From a virus, in IMG/VR virus record IMGVR_UViG_3300045952_000348, positions 1-28,817 of that record: 28,817 nt of DNA; one strand, 5' to 3'. The notes under the pieces are model-generated. The model saw only the letters and a program-made list of their open reading frames with translations, made no database searches and had not been told where the DNA came from. The translations under genes were made by a program, and so were the position numbers. This document shows, in pieces, positions 14,990 to 21,865 of the stretch (its first letter is position 1; every line of letters begins with the position of its first letter).

Positions 14990-16207
14990 CTACGTCTTTG
15001 GCGTTTCCTTCGGGGCGTTGAAACCTTTGAGGATGTCGGCGAGCGATTCGAGGATCTGCGCCAGCTTGTCCCCGATGATCGGCGTCTCCCCCTTGGCCAC
15101 TCGCGCCTTGCGGAGTTGCAGCACGACCGTCACCACCGCCGCCCCCAGCAGCAGGTAATCCATGAAGCTGCCATGACCAGTGAGCAGGTAGAACAGCAGC
15201 GTCAGCAACTTGCTGTCGGGCAGCCCCGGCGCCGGGGTCACGGGAGGGTCCGTCGCCGGACCGCCGGCCGGCCACTGCGGGTTGACCTGCGGCTGCGCGG
15301 GGGGCGTCTGGGGACCCCAGGGGAAGCCGGCCGGTCCCTGGCCGTGTGAGCCCCCCATGGCTCGCTTCTGTCCGGCGTCCGTCCGCGGCCCGCTGACCCG
15401 CTGGGCCAGCTTCGCCGGCGGCTGGAAACCGGACTCCTGGAGTTTGCGGCACCATAGCGCGACCGAGGCGGTGATCCGCCGCCGCAGATCCGGAGGCTGG
15501 CCGATTGCTTTCGCGTCCAGCCTGTCCACGACCACCGCCCGCGTGATCTTCGTCCCATCCGCCGCCTTGTCCCCCACCAGGCCGCCAAAGCTGCCGTCGC
15601 GCGGCGGCTGGATGGTCAGGATCGGGAACGGACCGGCCAGCGGGATCGCAAAATCCTTGAAGCGGAACGCTTGCGTCGGATCGTCCGCGTAGTACACGTT
15701 GAAGTGCGCCCAGGCCTGGCCCGCCACCTGGGCCGGCGGCGCGGCCACGAACGGCGAGAGATTCGCGTCGCTTTCAAAACCCTTGACGATCGCGGCCGTA
15801 GCGGGGTCCTTCGAGTGCCCCCAGACGGTCACATACCACTGCTGGGAGTCGTCTTCGGGGGGCGCCATGGCCTGGCTGAACAGCACTTCCGCGCCGTCCC
15901 GCGGCCCCGTGCCACTCAGCGTCGCGCGGTCCCCCCAGCGGGCGACTTCCGACCAGTCCACTTCGCCGGGTCGGCCGGCATCTTGTGGGAAAGCGGGCAG
16001 CGTGATCAGCAGCAGCAGCAATAGGGTTTTGATGACCGTCGCGGCATTGAGCGTGATCGTTTCCCTTGATCCATCCGGCTTGCGGCCGTGTTCGCTTTCT
16101 ACGGTGAGGTTGCAGTATTCCTCACCAGCCTGAACCGATTTGACCACACAGGGAATTGTCACCCTGTCCCCGACGGCAAGCGGTTCACCAATCACATCGT
16201 GCGGCAT
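14990..16207 (-). CDS. Composite protein: small beta-barrel segment, signal-anchor, soluble domain, C-terminal membrane segment
   Basis: A 405-residue frame with a striking mixture of parts. Residues 1-56 resemble a complete small SH3/KOW-like phage protein (VGDRVTIPCVVKSVQAGEE, ending ITLNAATVI). A hydrophobic signal-peptide-like run follows directly (LLLLLLITLPAFPQDA). The middle is a mixed domain (for example QQWYVTVWGHSKDP), followed by a Pro/Gly-rich linker near residues 300-325. Close to the C-terminus is a hydrophobic segment (FMDYLLLGAAVVTVVLQL). Two adjacent genes may have merged, or an internal non-ATG start may exist before the signal-like run; no in-frame ATG is available there. 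The family is not recognised. Confidence 0.5.
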   Translation of the reverse strand: MPHDVIGEPLAVGDRVTIPCVVKSVQAGEEYCNLTVESEHGRKPDGSRETITLNAATVIKTLLLLLLITLPAFPQDAGRPGEVDWSEVARWGDRATLSGTGPRDGAEVLFSQAMAPPEDDSQQWYVTVWGHSKDPATAAIVKGFESDANLSPFVAAPPAQVAGQAWAHFNVYYADDPTQAFRFKDFAIPLAGPFPILTIQPPRDGSFGGLVGDKAADGTKITRAVVVDRLDAKAIGQPPDLRRRITASVALWCRKLQESGFQPPAKLAQRVSGPRTDAGQKRAMGGSHGQGPAGFPWGPQTPPAQPQVNPQWPAGGPATDPPVTPAPGLPDSKLLTLLFYLLTGHGSFMDYLLLGAAVVTVVLQLRKARVAKGETPIIGDKLAQILESLADILKGFNAPKETPKT

Positions 16208-16236
16208 GGCTCACTTTCCTTCCCCACCCCAACGAG

Positions 16237-16827
16237 TTACCACCATTGGACGTAGAGCGGCGGCATCGGCGGCGGCGGCGTGTTCAGGATCACCACCCAT
16301 TGACCGCTGGCCAGATGATGCCGCTTAAATTCCTCTTCGCTGAACTCGTAGTGCTCGTCCGTGGTGCCCCCCCAGTTGTTCCGCACCTTCCACGGCTTGG
16401 AGTCGGCCGGATCGGGATTGAACCACAGCAGCGTCTGGAAGTGGGCCCGGAAACAGCCGATCGCGGCGATCCGCCCGCTCTTGGCGGCCCACTTCATCCA
16501 CTGCCAGGTGTTCGAGCCGGTGACGTTGTAGCAGGGGATGCCGCGGGCGTCGCCGTAGGCTTCCACCCGCGACGGGCCGCTGCCGCCGTGGACCTGGCGG
16601 CCATAATCGCTGTCAAACAGGAGCGTCGAAGCCTGCGGCACGTTCTGCCACACGCCGCAGTTGCTGATCGAGCATTGCACGCAGGAGCCGTCGCGGTTGA
16701 CGAACCAGGTCGAAACTTCCCCGGGGAGGGTGAGTTGATCCTGGGCGGCCGCGGTCGCTGCCGCGGCCAGAGAAGTGAGTAGTGCCAGGAGTCGGACCAT
16801 AAAAAAACGCGGAGCGCGACTGTGCAT
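16237..16827 (-). CDS. Secreted papain-like cysteine protease, first gene of the late operon
   Basis: With the ATG at 16825-16827 the protein has 196 residues and a signal peptide (basic start, VRLLALLTSLAAAATAAAQ). The papain-type triad can be placed: GSCVQC (C49, C52; C52 in the catalytic position of GSCGSC), H129 in RAHFQTLLWF, and N150 in KVRNNWGG (compare KNSWG of papain). The Shine-Dalgarno GGAG lies 4 nt before this ATG, inside a hairpin. A second ATG at 16800 lacks a Shine-Dalgarno. The protein probably acts in the periplasm or outer envelope; a lysin-like role is an inference from its neighbours. Confidence 0.68.
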   Translation of the reverse strand: MHSRAPRFFMVRLLALLTSLAAAATAAAQDQLTLPGEVSTWFVNRDGSCVQCSISNCGVWQNVPQASTLLFDSDYGRQVHGGSGPSRVEAYGDARGIPCYNVTGSNTWQWMKWAAKSGRIAAIGCFRAHFQTLLWFNPDPADSKPWKVRNNWGGTTDEHYEFSEEEFKRHHLASGQWVVILNTPPPPMPPLYVQWW

Positions 16828-16838
16828 CGCGCTCCGCG
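16801..16838 (-). terminator. Intrinsic-terminator-like hairpin overlapping the first late start codon
   Basis: Read on the minus strand, CGCGGAGCGCGA pairs perfectly with TCGCGCTCCGCG over a 7-nt loop and is followed by seven T (16801-16807). The 5' arm contains the GGAG ribosome-binding site and the loop contains most of the ATG. A formed hairpin would both terminate transcription and hide the start. It lies about 45-80 nt downstream of the predicted late promoter, so it acts as a leader element and not as the end of an upstream operon. Confidence 0.7.
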
Positions 16839-16888
16839 CCTCTCGTGACTTGCCGCTCTGCGGCCGCTCAGACCGTTGGTTCACCCGA

Positions 16889-16916
16889 AATCTATGGGTT
16901 TCCCTGTTCCGGTCAA
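16889..16916 (-). promoter_or_regulatory. Predicted late promoter (leftward)
   Basis: TTGACC (16911-16916), a 16-bp spacer, and TAGATT (16889-16894) on the minus strand. Spacing and -10 match the three early promoters of this window (16 bp; TAGATT is identical to promoter B). The expected start near 16882 gives a leader of about 55 nt before the ATG at 16827. Confidence 0.65.
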
Positions 16917-17059
16917 CCCCATTTCGCCCCAAGTGCCCCCCGAGCGGTCAAAAACCGCCGCTCCCCGCCTGCCCCATGCGCGCCCACTTACTTACCACGA
17001 AATTGCAGTTCTGCGCGCACAAAACCCCGCCGATCAAGCCCCTGCCGGGGGGTGGTGGC

Positions 17060-17296
17060 ATGCGGGAAAGGACCCCGGCCGCGCGAAGCGGCCGCGGCCT
17101 GGCCGAGCTGCTGGCATTGTCTGCCATCGTCGGCCGGATCGATCCGGCGGCCTGGCCGCAAGCGCGAGCAATTGGCCGGGATGTCGGCCGCTTGGCCAGG
17201 GAAGCGGCCGAGCTCGGCCGCCTCGAAAAATTTCCGGAAATTTTTCCCGATTCGCGAAACAATCTATTGCTTTCGACGATAATACATATAGACTGA
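17060..17296 (+). CDS. Possible small early protein overlapping promoter A
   Basis: A 78-residue Arg/Ala-rich frame (RSGRGLAELLALSAIVGRID) with a G-rich stretch before the ATG but without the CTGGAGCACG motif of the next ten genes. The last 24 codons are read from a promoter/operator block that elsewhere (18811-18884) is non-coding. At the equivalent position there the preceding gene stops with TGA, whereas here the codon is TCG. This suggests either loss of a stop or that the frame is not a gene. Longer ORFs upstream in the same frame have no protein-like character. Confidence 0.4.
   Translation: MRERTPAARSGRGLAELLALSAIVGRIDPAAWPQARAIGRDVGRLAREAAELGRLEKFPEIFPDSRNNLLLSTIIHID
17226..17294 (+). 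promoter_or_regulatory. Promoter A with palindromic operator
   Basis: TTGCTT (17267-17272), 16-bp spacer, TAGACT (17289-17294). Upstream lies the perfect 20-bp palindrome AAAAATTTCCGGAAATTTTT (17226-17245) and the 8-bp palindrome TTCGCGAA. The block is repeated in diverged form at promoter B. It drives the first GAUCAG-leader gene. Confidence 0.65.
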
Positions 17297-17311
17297 ACAG
17301 CGCATGAAAGC

Positions 17312-17367
17312 GGCCGCCGAATGATCAGATCCGGCGGCCTGGCAAGAACTAGCCTGGAGCACGTTCA
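17312..17367 (+). promoter_or_regulatory. Leader module 1 (GAUCAG hairpin plus CCTGGAGCACG)
   Basis: Stem GGCCGCCGAAT/ATCCGGCGGCC (one A-C mismatch) with loop GATCAG at 17323-17328, then CCTGGAGCACG at 17353-17363, 15 nt before ATG 17368. In this copy the pyrimidine tract is missing. Confidence 0.7.
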
Positions 17368-18069
17368 ATGCCGCGGTTTATCCTACCCGATAGCGCCCCG
17401 ATCCGCCAGCGCTTGCGTACCGCTAACCTGCCCGCGCTGGCCGCGGCCCGCAATCCCCTGCCCGCCGAGCTCGGCCCGTCGGCGCGGCGCTTTCGATCCT
17501 GGCCGATCGGCCGCGGCCGCGGCCGCGGCCTGGCCGCGCTGGCCGCGCTGTTGGCCGATGTTTCGGCCCGTCTTCCCCTGGCCGCGGCGCCGGCGCCGAT
17601 CCGCAAACTGCCGCAATGGGCGCTGGCGGAATGCCAGCGCCAAGCGCTGCCCGCCGACATGGTCGCGGCCGCTTTCGATTATCTGGCAGCGCAGAATGAG
17701 CCGGCTCACCGTTTGCGGGAAATGCGGCAAATGGCCTGGCAGTGCCACAATGCCAATTATCCGCGCTGCTGGCCGCAGTGGCGCCGCGGTTTTCAATCGC
17801 GCTATGGCAAGCGCGTCGACGCGCACGATTACGGGGTTATACCGCGGTACGACCAACTACATGGGGAAATCAGCGCGTACTTTCAAGAATTCGCTGGCCA
17901 GGAGCACGAGTACAAATTCTGGCAAGAGCTGCTCGCGCCGCTGCCAGCGCTGATTACCGATCGCGAATTGTGGGCGCAGGCGCTGGCCGCTGTCGCTGAA
18001 CATAAAGCGGCCGCGGCCGATCGGCCCGAGCTGCCGCGAGGCCAGGAGCACGATACGACGCAATTTTAA
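17368..18069 (+). CDS. Unknown early protein 1
   Basis: A 233-residue protein with the shared leader motif immediately upstream. The N-terminal 80 residues are Arg/Ala/Pro-rich and probably flexible. The middle (residues 95-200) is aromatic and well folded in appearance: AAFDYLAAQNEPAHRLREM, then HNANYPRCWPQWRRGFQSRY, then YFQEFAGQEHEYKFWQELL. No family recognised. The DNA is very rich in GGCCG words. It is the first gene with the leader module and lies just downstream of promoter A. Confidence 0.7.
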   Translation: MPRFILPDSAPIRQRLRTANLPALAAARNPLPAELGPSARRFRSWPIGRGRGRGLAALAALLADVSARLPLAAAPAPIRKLPQWALAECQRQALPADMVAAAFDYLAAQNEPAHRLREMRQMAWQCHNANYPRCWPQWRRGFQSRYGKRVDAHDYGVIPRYDQLHGEISAYFQEFAGQEHEYKFWQELLAPLPALITDRELWAQALAAVAEHKAAAADRPELPRGQEHDTTQF

Positions 18070-18117
18070 CCGCGGCCGCTTGGCCGCTTTCCGTTTCCCC
18101 AACCTGGAGCACGTACC
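18070..18117 (+). promoter_or_regulatory. Leader module 2 (CCTGGAGCACG, GAUCAG hairpin missing)
   Basis: CCTGGAGCACG at 18103-18113, 15 nt before ATG 18118, and a TTTCCGTTTCCCC tract. Only a 5-bp CGGCC/GGCCG stem is present. This is the only one of the ten modules without the GATCAG loop. Confidence 0.6.
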
Positions 18118-18369
18118 ATGCAAGCTTGCAAATTGTGTGCAATGGACGGGATGGACCGACTACCCAAATTGGCCGAGCTGATCGCCAGCAAACGCGCCAG
18201 CATCGCGCAAGAAATCGAGCGCGTTAGCGCCCAATGGCAGGCGCTCGGCCGCATGGGCGCGCAGCGCTCCGATCATGCCGCGGCGCTGCTGGCCAATGTT
18301 CGGCCGCTTGTGGCCGAGCTGGCCGAATTCTGCGCCGCAGTTTGCCAGCAGATTGAGAATGCCGACTAA
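18118..18369 (+). CDS. Unknown early protein 2, helical
   Basis: An 83-residue protein with a Cys pair at the start (ACKLC) and otherwise a continuous amphipathic helix or coiled coil (KRASIAQEIERVSAQWQALG). The start is fixed by the motif 15 nt upstream. No family recognised. Confidence 0.7.
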   Translation: MQACKLCAMDGMDRLPKLAELIASKRASIAQEIERVSAQWQALGRMGAQRSDHAAALLANVRPLVAELAEFCAAVCQQIENAD

Positions 18370-18380
18370 CTCCCCTGGCC

Positions 18381-18455
18381 AGCTCGGCCCGGATCAGCGG
18401 GCCGAGCTTGGCCGCTTTCCCCCATTTTCCGTTTCCCCAACCTGGAGCACGTGCC
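18381..18455 (+). promoter_or_regulatory. Leader module 3
   Basis: Stem AGCTCGGCCCG/CGGGCCGAGCT (11 bp perfect), loop GATCAG 18392-18397, pyrimidine tract, CCTGGAGCACG 18441-18451, ATG 18456. This has the longest distance between hairpin and motif (32 nt). Confidence 0.75.
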
Positions 18456-18812
18456 ATGCAATCGACCATTCCCGCCAATGCCACCAAAGCGCAGGAGCTT
18501 GAACACTTGGCCGCTTTCGTCCGCGCCTTGCCTGCCGGATCCTACTTGGCCAGCATGTTCCCCCCCGAGACGCTGGCCGAAGCGCAGCGGCTGATAACGG
18601 CCGATTTGATTCCCGACAGCCTGGCCGATAGCTGGAAAATCCGCGCGCAGCAGCAGGCCGAGACGTCGGCCGAGCTGGCCGCCGGCGCCAAGCGCCGCGA
18701 GCAGCTCCGCGCCGAGCTGGCCGATATGGAGCGCCAGCGGCGCCGCTTGGCCGATCAAATCGACGAGCTCCGCGCCGCCGCCCGCACGCTGGCCGCCCTG
18801 GCCGCGGCCTGA
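18456..18812 (+). CDS. Unknown early protein 3, coiled coil
   Basis: 118 residues. An N-terminal helical domain (TKAQELEHLAAFVRALPAG) is followed by a long charged coiled coil from about residue 60 to the end (REQLRAELADMERQRRRLAD). An upstream in-frame ATG at 18408 lies inside the hairpin and is rejected in favour of the motif-positioned ATG. The stop TGA directly borders the palindromic block of promoter B. No family recognised. Confidence 0.7.
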   Translation: MQSTIPANATKAQELEHLAAFVRALPAGSYLASMFPPETLAEAQRLITADLIPDSLADSWKIRAQQQAETSAELAAGAKRREQLRAELADMERQRRRLADQIDELRAAARTLAALAAA

Positions 18813-18879
18813 AAAATTCCGAAAATTTTTCCCGTTTCGCGAAACATTCTATTGCAATCGACGATATTAATAGTAGATT
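18811..18879 (+). promoter_or_regulatory. Promoter B with palindromic operator
   Basis: TTGCAA (18852-18857), 16-bp spacer, TAGATT (18874-18879). Upstream is an imperfect copy of the A/T palindrome and the perfect 12-bp palindrome GTTTCGCGAAAC (18834-18845). The predicted start falls at the 5' edge of hairpin 4. Confidence 0.68.
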
Positions 18880-18884
18880 GACAA

Positions 18885-18948
18885 CTCGGCCGCGGGATCA
18901 GCCGCGGCCGAGCGTAACACCCCTTCCCCTTATCCTGGAGCACGTACG
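18885..18948 (+). promoter_or_regulatory. Leader module 4
   Basis: Stem CTCGGCCGCGG/CCGCGGCCGAG (11 bp perfect), loop GATCAG 18896-18901, CCTGGAGCACG 18934-18944, ATG 18949. The hairpin begins about 5-7 nt after the -10 box, so it would form the extreme 5' end of the promoter-B transcript. Confidence 0.75.
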
Positions 18949-19527
18949 ATGTTAGTCCCCACGAATGAGCCCGGAATCGGACCGATCGCCCGCGCCGCTT
19001 TCCCCGACAATCGCAAACCGATCCAGGTATGCGAATTCCGCGGCCCGCAGAATGTCAATTCCTATTGGGATGGCGGATCGAAAGACGAGTACCGCTTGGT
19101 GCACTTGGTCACCGGCCAGGTATGGCACGCGCCGACTTCGCATCCCCATTTCGATCGCAAGGAAGACGGCAGCCGCTGCGGCGGCCTGGAGATTCGCGAA
19201 CTCCCCGAGAATGTCGCGCTCGTCAGCGGCGGTTATTTCTGCGGCAAACCCGCCACTATCACCGTGCACCTGCGCCCCGAGAATATGGTCAAGATGTTGC
19301 CGGCGCCGCAGGAGCTCGCGCCCGACCAGCAGGCCGCCCTAAACGTAATTTGCGGGATCAAATCAAGCTACCGCGCCGCCGAATTTGAGCGGCGCCAGCT
19401 CGGCCGCTACTCTGCCGACAACCCGCACTTGGCCGCACTGGTCGCCCGCGGCTTGCTCAAAATCAACAAGGCCGGCGCCATTTCCCCGACCATCGCGGGA
19501 GAGAACGCCCGCCAGCGCTTGTATTAA
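18949..19527 (+). CDS. Unknown early protein 4 (conserved-looking, two-part)
   Basis: 192 residues. Residues 20-120 are a beta-rich domain with conserved-looking motifs: VNSYWDGGSKDEYRLVHL, then APTSHPHFDRKEDG, then VALVSGGYFCGKPATITVHL. Residues 125-192 form a small helical domain resembling a winged helix (NPHLAALVARGLLKINKAG). It looks like an accessory-genome protein that I have no name for. Two cysteines (CGG, FCG) are unlikely to form a zinc site on their own. Confidence 0.72.
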   Translation: MLVPTNEPGIGPIARAAFPDNRKPIQVCEFRGPQNVNSYWDGGSKDEYRLVHLVTGQVWHAPTSHPHFDRKEDGSRCGGLEIRELPENVALVSGGYFCGKPATITVHLRPENMVKMLPAPQELAPDQQAALNVICGIKSSYRAAEFERRQLGRYSADNPHLAALVARGLLKINKAGAISPTIAGENARQRLY

Positions 19528-19540
19528 ACCCCTGGCCACC

Positions 19541-19606
19541 AGCTCGGCCCGGATCAGCGGGCCGAGCTCGGCCGCTTTCCCTTCCCCGAAACCTGGAGCA
19601 CGATCG
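19541..19606 (+). promoter_or_regulatory. Leader module 5
   Basis: Stem AGCTCGGCCCG/CGGGCCGAGCT (same as module 3), loop GATCAG 19552-19557, TTTCCCTTCCCC, CCTGGAGCACG 19592-19602, ATG 19607. Confidence 0.75.
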
Positions 19607-19801
19607 ATGCGACTTCCCCAAAACTTGACGCTTGATGAAGTGATGGACGCGGCCGAATGCGACGACGGCCGCGGATTCTGCCTGCAGTGCGGCGCCGAGC
19701 ACGACGGATGCGAGCCCGACGCGCGGCGCTACCCGTGCGACAACTGCGGCGCCCTGGCCGTATACGGCGCGCAAGAAATCATCATCGGCGCAATCGCTTG
19801 A
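19607..19801 (+). CDS. Small zinc-ribbon protein
   Basis: 64 residues with an N-terminal helix (LTLDEVMDAAECDD) and two CxxC knuckles (FCLQCGAEHDG and PCDNCGAL) followed by VYGAQEII. Similar small C4 proteins are common on plasmids and phages; their role is not known. The start is fixed by the leader motif; a longer frame upstream is a shadow of the preceding gene. Confidence 0.78.
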   Translation: MRLPQNLTLDEVMDAAECDDGRGFCLQCGAEHDGCEPDARRYPCDNCGALAVYGAQEIIIGAIA

Positions 19802-19817
19802 CCGATCCGCCGAGCTC

Positions 19818-19878
19818 GGCCGCGGGATCAGCGCGGCCGCTTTCCCTTCCCCCTCCCCCCCAACCTGGAGCACGTACG
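19818..19878 (+). promoter_or_regulatory. Leader module 6
   Basis: Stem GGCCGCGG/CGCGGCC with one bulged G, loop GATCAG 19826-19831, long pyrimidine tract, CCTGGAGCACG 19864-19874, ATG 19879. Confidence 0.7.
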
Positions 19879-20268
19879 ATGCAAACGACTACCCGCCGCC
19901 GACGCCGACGCATGACCCGCGAGGAGCGCCGCGACATGGAGCGCGACGCCCTGGCCCGCGCTCAAAACCCGATTGGCCCGCTTTCCAACTTCCCCGATAT
20001 TATCATCCAGTTTGCGGCCCGCGGCATTCCCGTGGCCGAGATCCGGCCGCGGGAAAACGTATTCACCTACCACGCCTGGCGCGCACTCGGCCGCCAGGTT
20101 CGCCGCGGGGAGCACGGCGTCAAGGTGACGACCTTCGTCCCCATGCAGCGCCGCGAGCGCGATCCGAGCACTGGCGAGGAGAAAACGACCGAGACGCGGC
20201 GGCCGGCCACGGCCGTAGTGTTCCACATCACGCAAACCGACCCGGTCGCCGAGGAGCTCAACACCTAG
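19879..20268 (+). CDS. ArdC N-terminal-domain-like protein
   Basis: 129 residues: a very basic start (six consecutive Arg), then NPIGPLSNFPDIII and the core NVFTYHAWRALGRQVRRGEH followed by GVKVTTFVPM. This pattern (aromatic-x-W-xx-GRxVRxGExG-x-xV) is shared with the ssDNA-binding N-domain of ArdC-type antirestriction proteins. The metallopeptidase domain of ArdC is absent, so this is a stand-alone version. It may bind single-stranded DNA; antirestriction is possible but unproven. Confidence 0.65.
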   Translation: MQTTTRRRRRRMTREERRDMERDALARAQNPIGPLSNFPDIIIQFAARGIPVAEIRPRENVFTYHAWRALGRQVRRGEHGVKVTTFVPMQRRERDPSTGEEKTTETRRPATAVVFHITQTDPVAEELNT

Positions 20269-20283
20269 CCGACCGTTTCCCCC

Positions 20284-20346
20284 GGCCGCGGCGGATCAGC
20301 GCCGCGGCCGCTTTCCCTTCCCTTCCCCCAACCTGGAGCACGTACG
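20284..20346 (+). promoter_or_regulatory. Leader module 7
   Basis: Stem GGCCGCGGCG/CGCCGCGGCC (10 bp perfect), loop GATCAG 20294-20299, CTTTCCCTTCCCTTCCCCC tract, CCTGGAGCACG 20332-20342, ATG 20347. Confidence 0.78.
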
Positions 20347-20973
20347 ATGACGACGACCACGAAAAAGACGCACGTTCAGACTTGGACCGGATCAGCCCGC
20401 CTTACTGACATGGAGCATGCCGGCAAGCGCGGCAAGCGCTGCCGCACGCTGCGAATCAGCGGCGCCCCTTGGACCGATACCGGAAACGATTCCCCGCGCG
20501 ATGCGGCCGCCCGCTGGACCTGGCAGCTTATGCACCGCCTGCAGAAGCTCGCGCCCGATGTCGCGACCCAGCCGCACCGCGCCCCGCGCTTTATCGTCCC
20601 GCTCCCCTTCGAGCAGGCGGCCGACATCGTCCGGCAGACAATCGAGGAGGCCCGGGCGGAGGGTGTCCCCGATGGTTATTTACAGGCCTACGATGAGGAG
20701 ATTCGCGGGATTGACGCCCCGCGCCCCGTGCTGTCCGCCGGCATTGCCGGAAAATGGAGCGCCACGGCCGACGAAGACGGCTTACACTTGGCCGACCTGG
20801 CCGACGCAATGAACGAGCCGAGAATGATCAACACCCGCCAAACCGACGCAGAAGCCTACCGCTTGGCCGCGAAAGTTTGGCACTTGCTGGCCCGCGCCCG
20901 CACGATGCACGAGGCGGCCGACATCTTGACCGCGGCCGGTTGCCGCCTGCATTACTATTGCGCGATGGACTAG
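20347..20973 (+). CDS. Unknown early protein 7
   Basis: 208 residues. The N-terminal third is basic and Thr/Lys-rich (MTTTTKKTHVQTWTG). The middle has RWTWQLMHRLQKLAPDVATQ and FIVPLPFEQAADIVRQTIEE, and the C-terminal part is helical (EAYRLAAKVWHLLARARTMH). No family recognised. GC and codon use match the neighbouring cassette genes. Confidence 0.7.
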   Translation: MTTTTKKTHVQTWTGSARLTDMEHAGKRGKRCRTLRISGAPWTDTGNDSPRDAAARWTWQLMHRLQKLAPDVATQPHRAPRFIVPLPFEQAADIVRQTIEEARAEGVPDGYLQAYDEEIRGIDAPRPVLSAGIAGKWSATADEDGLHLADLADAMNEPRMINTRQTDAEAYRLAAKVWHLLARARTMHEAADILTAAGCRLHYYCAMD

Positions 20974-20988
20974 CCGACCGATCCCCCC

Positions 20989-21052
20989 GGCCGCGGCGGA
21001 TCAGCGCCGCGGCCGCTGTCCCTTCCCTTCCCCATTCCCTGGAGCACGTACC
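20989..21052 (+). promoter_or_regulatory. Leader module 8
   Basis: Stem GGCCGCGGCG/CGCCGCGGCC, loop GATCAG 20999-21004, TGTCCCTTCCCTTCCCC tract, CCTGGAGCACG 21038-21048, ATG 21053. Confidence 0.78.
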
Positions 21053-21865
21053 ATGACACGCCGAGAACGACTAGAGCGAAAACTGGAGAAGCGCCGCCAA
21101 TGGGCCGATGGCCGCCGCGCCGACGCGGCCGCCAGATTCGACGCGGCCGACGCCGCTACCGCCGGGATCCCGTTCGGCCAGCCGATTCTTGTCGGCCACC
21201 ATTCCGAGAAGCGGCACCGCGCCGCCCTGGACCGCTCCGATCGCAATATGGCCGCCGGCTGCGAATCGCTGCAGATGGCCGAGCATCACGAGAGCAAAGC
21301 GGCCGGTCTGGAGTCGCAGCTCGAGCGCTCCATTTTCTCCGACGACCGCGGCGCCATCGAAGCGCTGACGGAAAAGGTTCGCCAGCTCGAGGAGGAGCGC
21401 GACACCGCCAAGCGGCTTAATAGCTATTGGCGAAAACATGGCACGATGAAAGGCTGCGCCGGCATCACCGACGAGACGGCCGCCAGGCTGGACGCCGACA
21501 TACCGACGCGCTACAGCTGGGAGCGCCAGCCCGTCCCCGCTTACCGCCTGCAGAATCTAGGCGCCGAGATCCGCCGCGCCAAACAGCGGATCGAAGAGAT
21601 CCGCAAGCGGAACGCCCGCGCCGAGCAGGCCGAGCAGGCCGGCGGTTCGCTCGTCACCATCCGCGGGCAATGGGCCGTTGTCACGTTTGCCGAGAAGCCC
21701 GCGCGGGAAATCCTGGACGCGCTGAAAGCGGCCGGTTTCCGCTGGGGCGCCGGATCGTGGGGCGGGTATGCGGACAAACTCCCCGCCGCCGTCCGCGAGC
21801 TGGCCAGCCTGGCCGATCCGGCCGCCGAAAATTCGGCTACGCAACCTCTTGCAATCGACGATTAA
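21053..21865 (+). CDS. DUF3560 family protein
   Basis: 270 residues with the full arrangement I know for DUF3560: an N-terminal RERLERKLEKRRQWADGR helix, IPFGQPILVGHHSEKRHR, a coiled-coil middle with HHESKAAGLESQLERSIFSD and EKVRQLEEERDTAKRLN, NLGAEIRRAKQRIEEIRKR, and the C-terminal FAEKPAREILDALKAAGFRW domain. These proteins are common on plasmids and phages and of unknown function. The last codons (QPLAIDD) are read from promoter C. Confidence 0.85.
   Translation: MTRRERLERKLEKRRQWADGRRADAAARFDAADAATAGIPFGQPILVGHHSEKRHRAALDRSDRNMAAGCESLQMAEHHESKAAGLESQLERSIFSDDRGAIEALTEKVRQLEEERDTAKRLNSYWRKHGTMKGCAGITDETAARLDADIPTRYSWERQPVPAYRLQNLGAEIRRAKQRIEEIRKRNARAEQAEQAGGSLVTIRGQWAVVTFAEKPAREILDALKAAGFRWGAGSWGGYADKLPAAVRELASLADPAAENSATQPLAIDD

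Noticed and set aside
14835-15455. Full 206-codon minus-strand ORF including the membrane segment
   Set aside because: Only the last 50-60 codons look like protein. The rest overlaps the 14990-16207 gene and is low-quality sequence in the other frame.
16942-16963. Second hairpin upstream of the late promoter (GAGCGG...CCGCTC)
   Set aside because: The stem is only 6 bp with an awkward loop, and the position upstream of the -35 gives no clear function.
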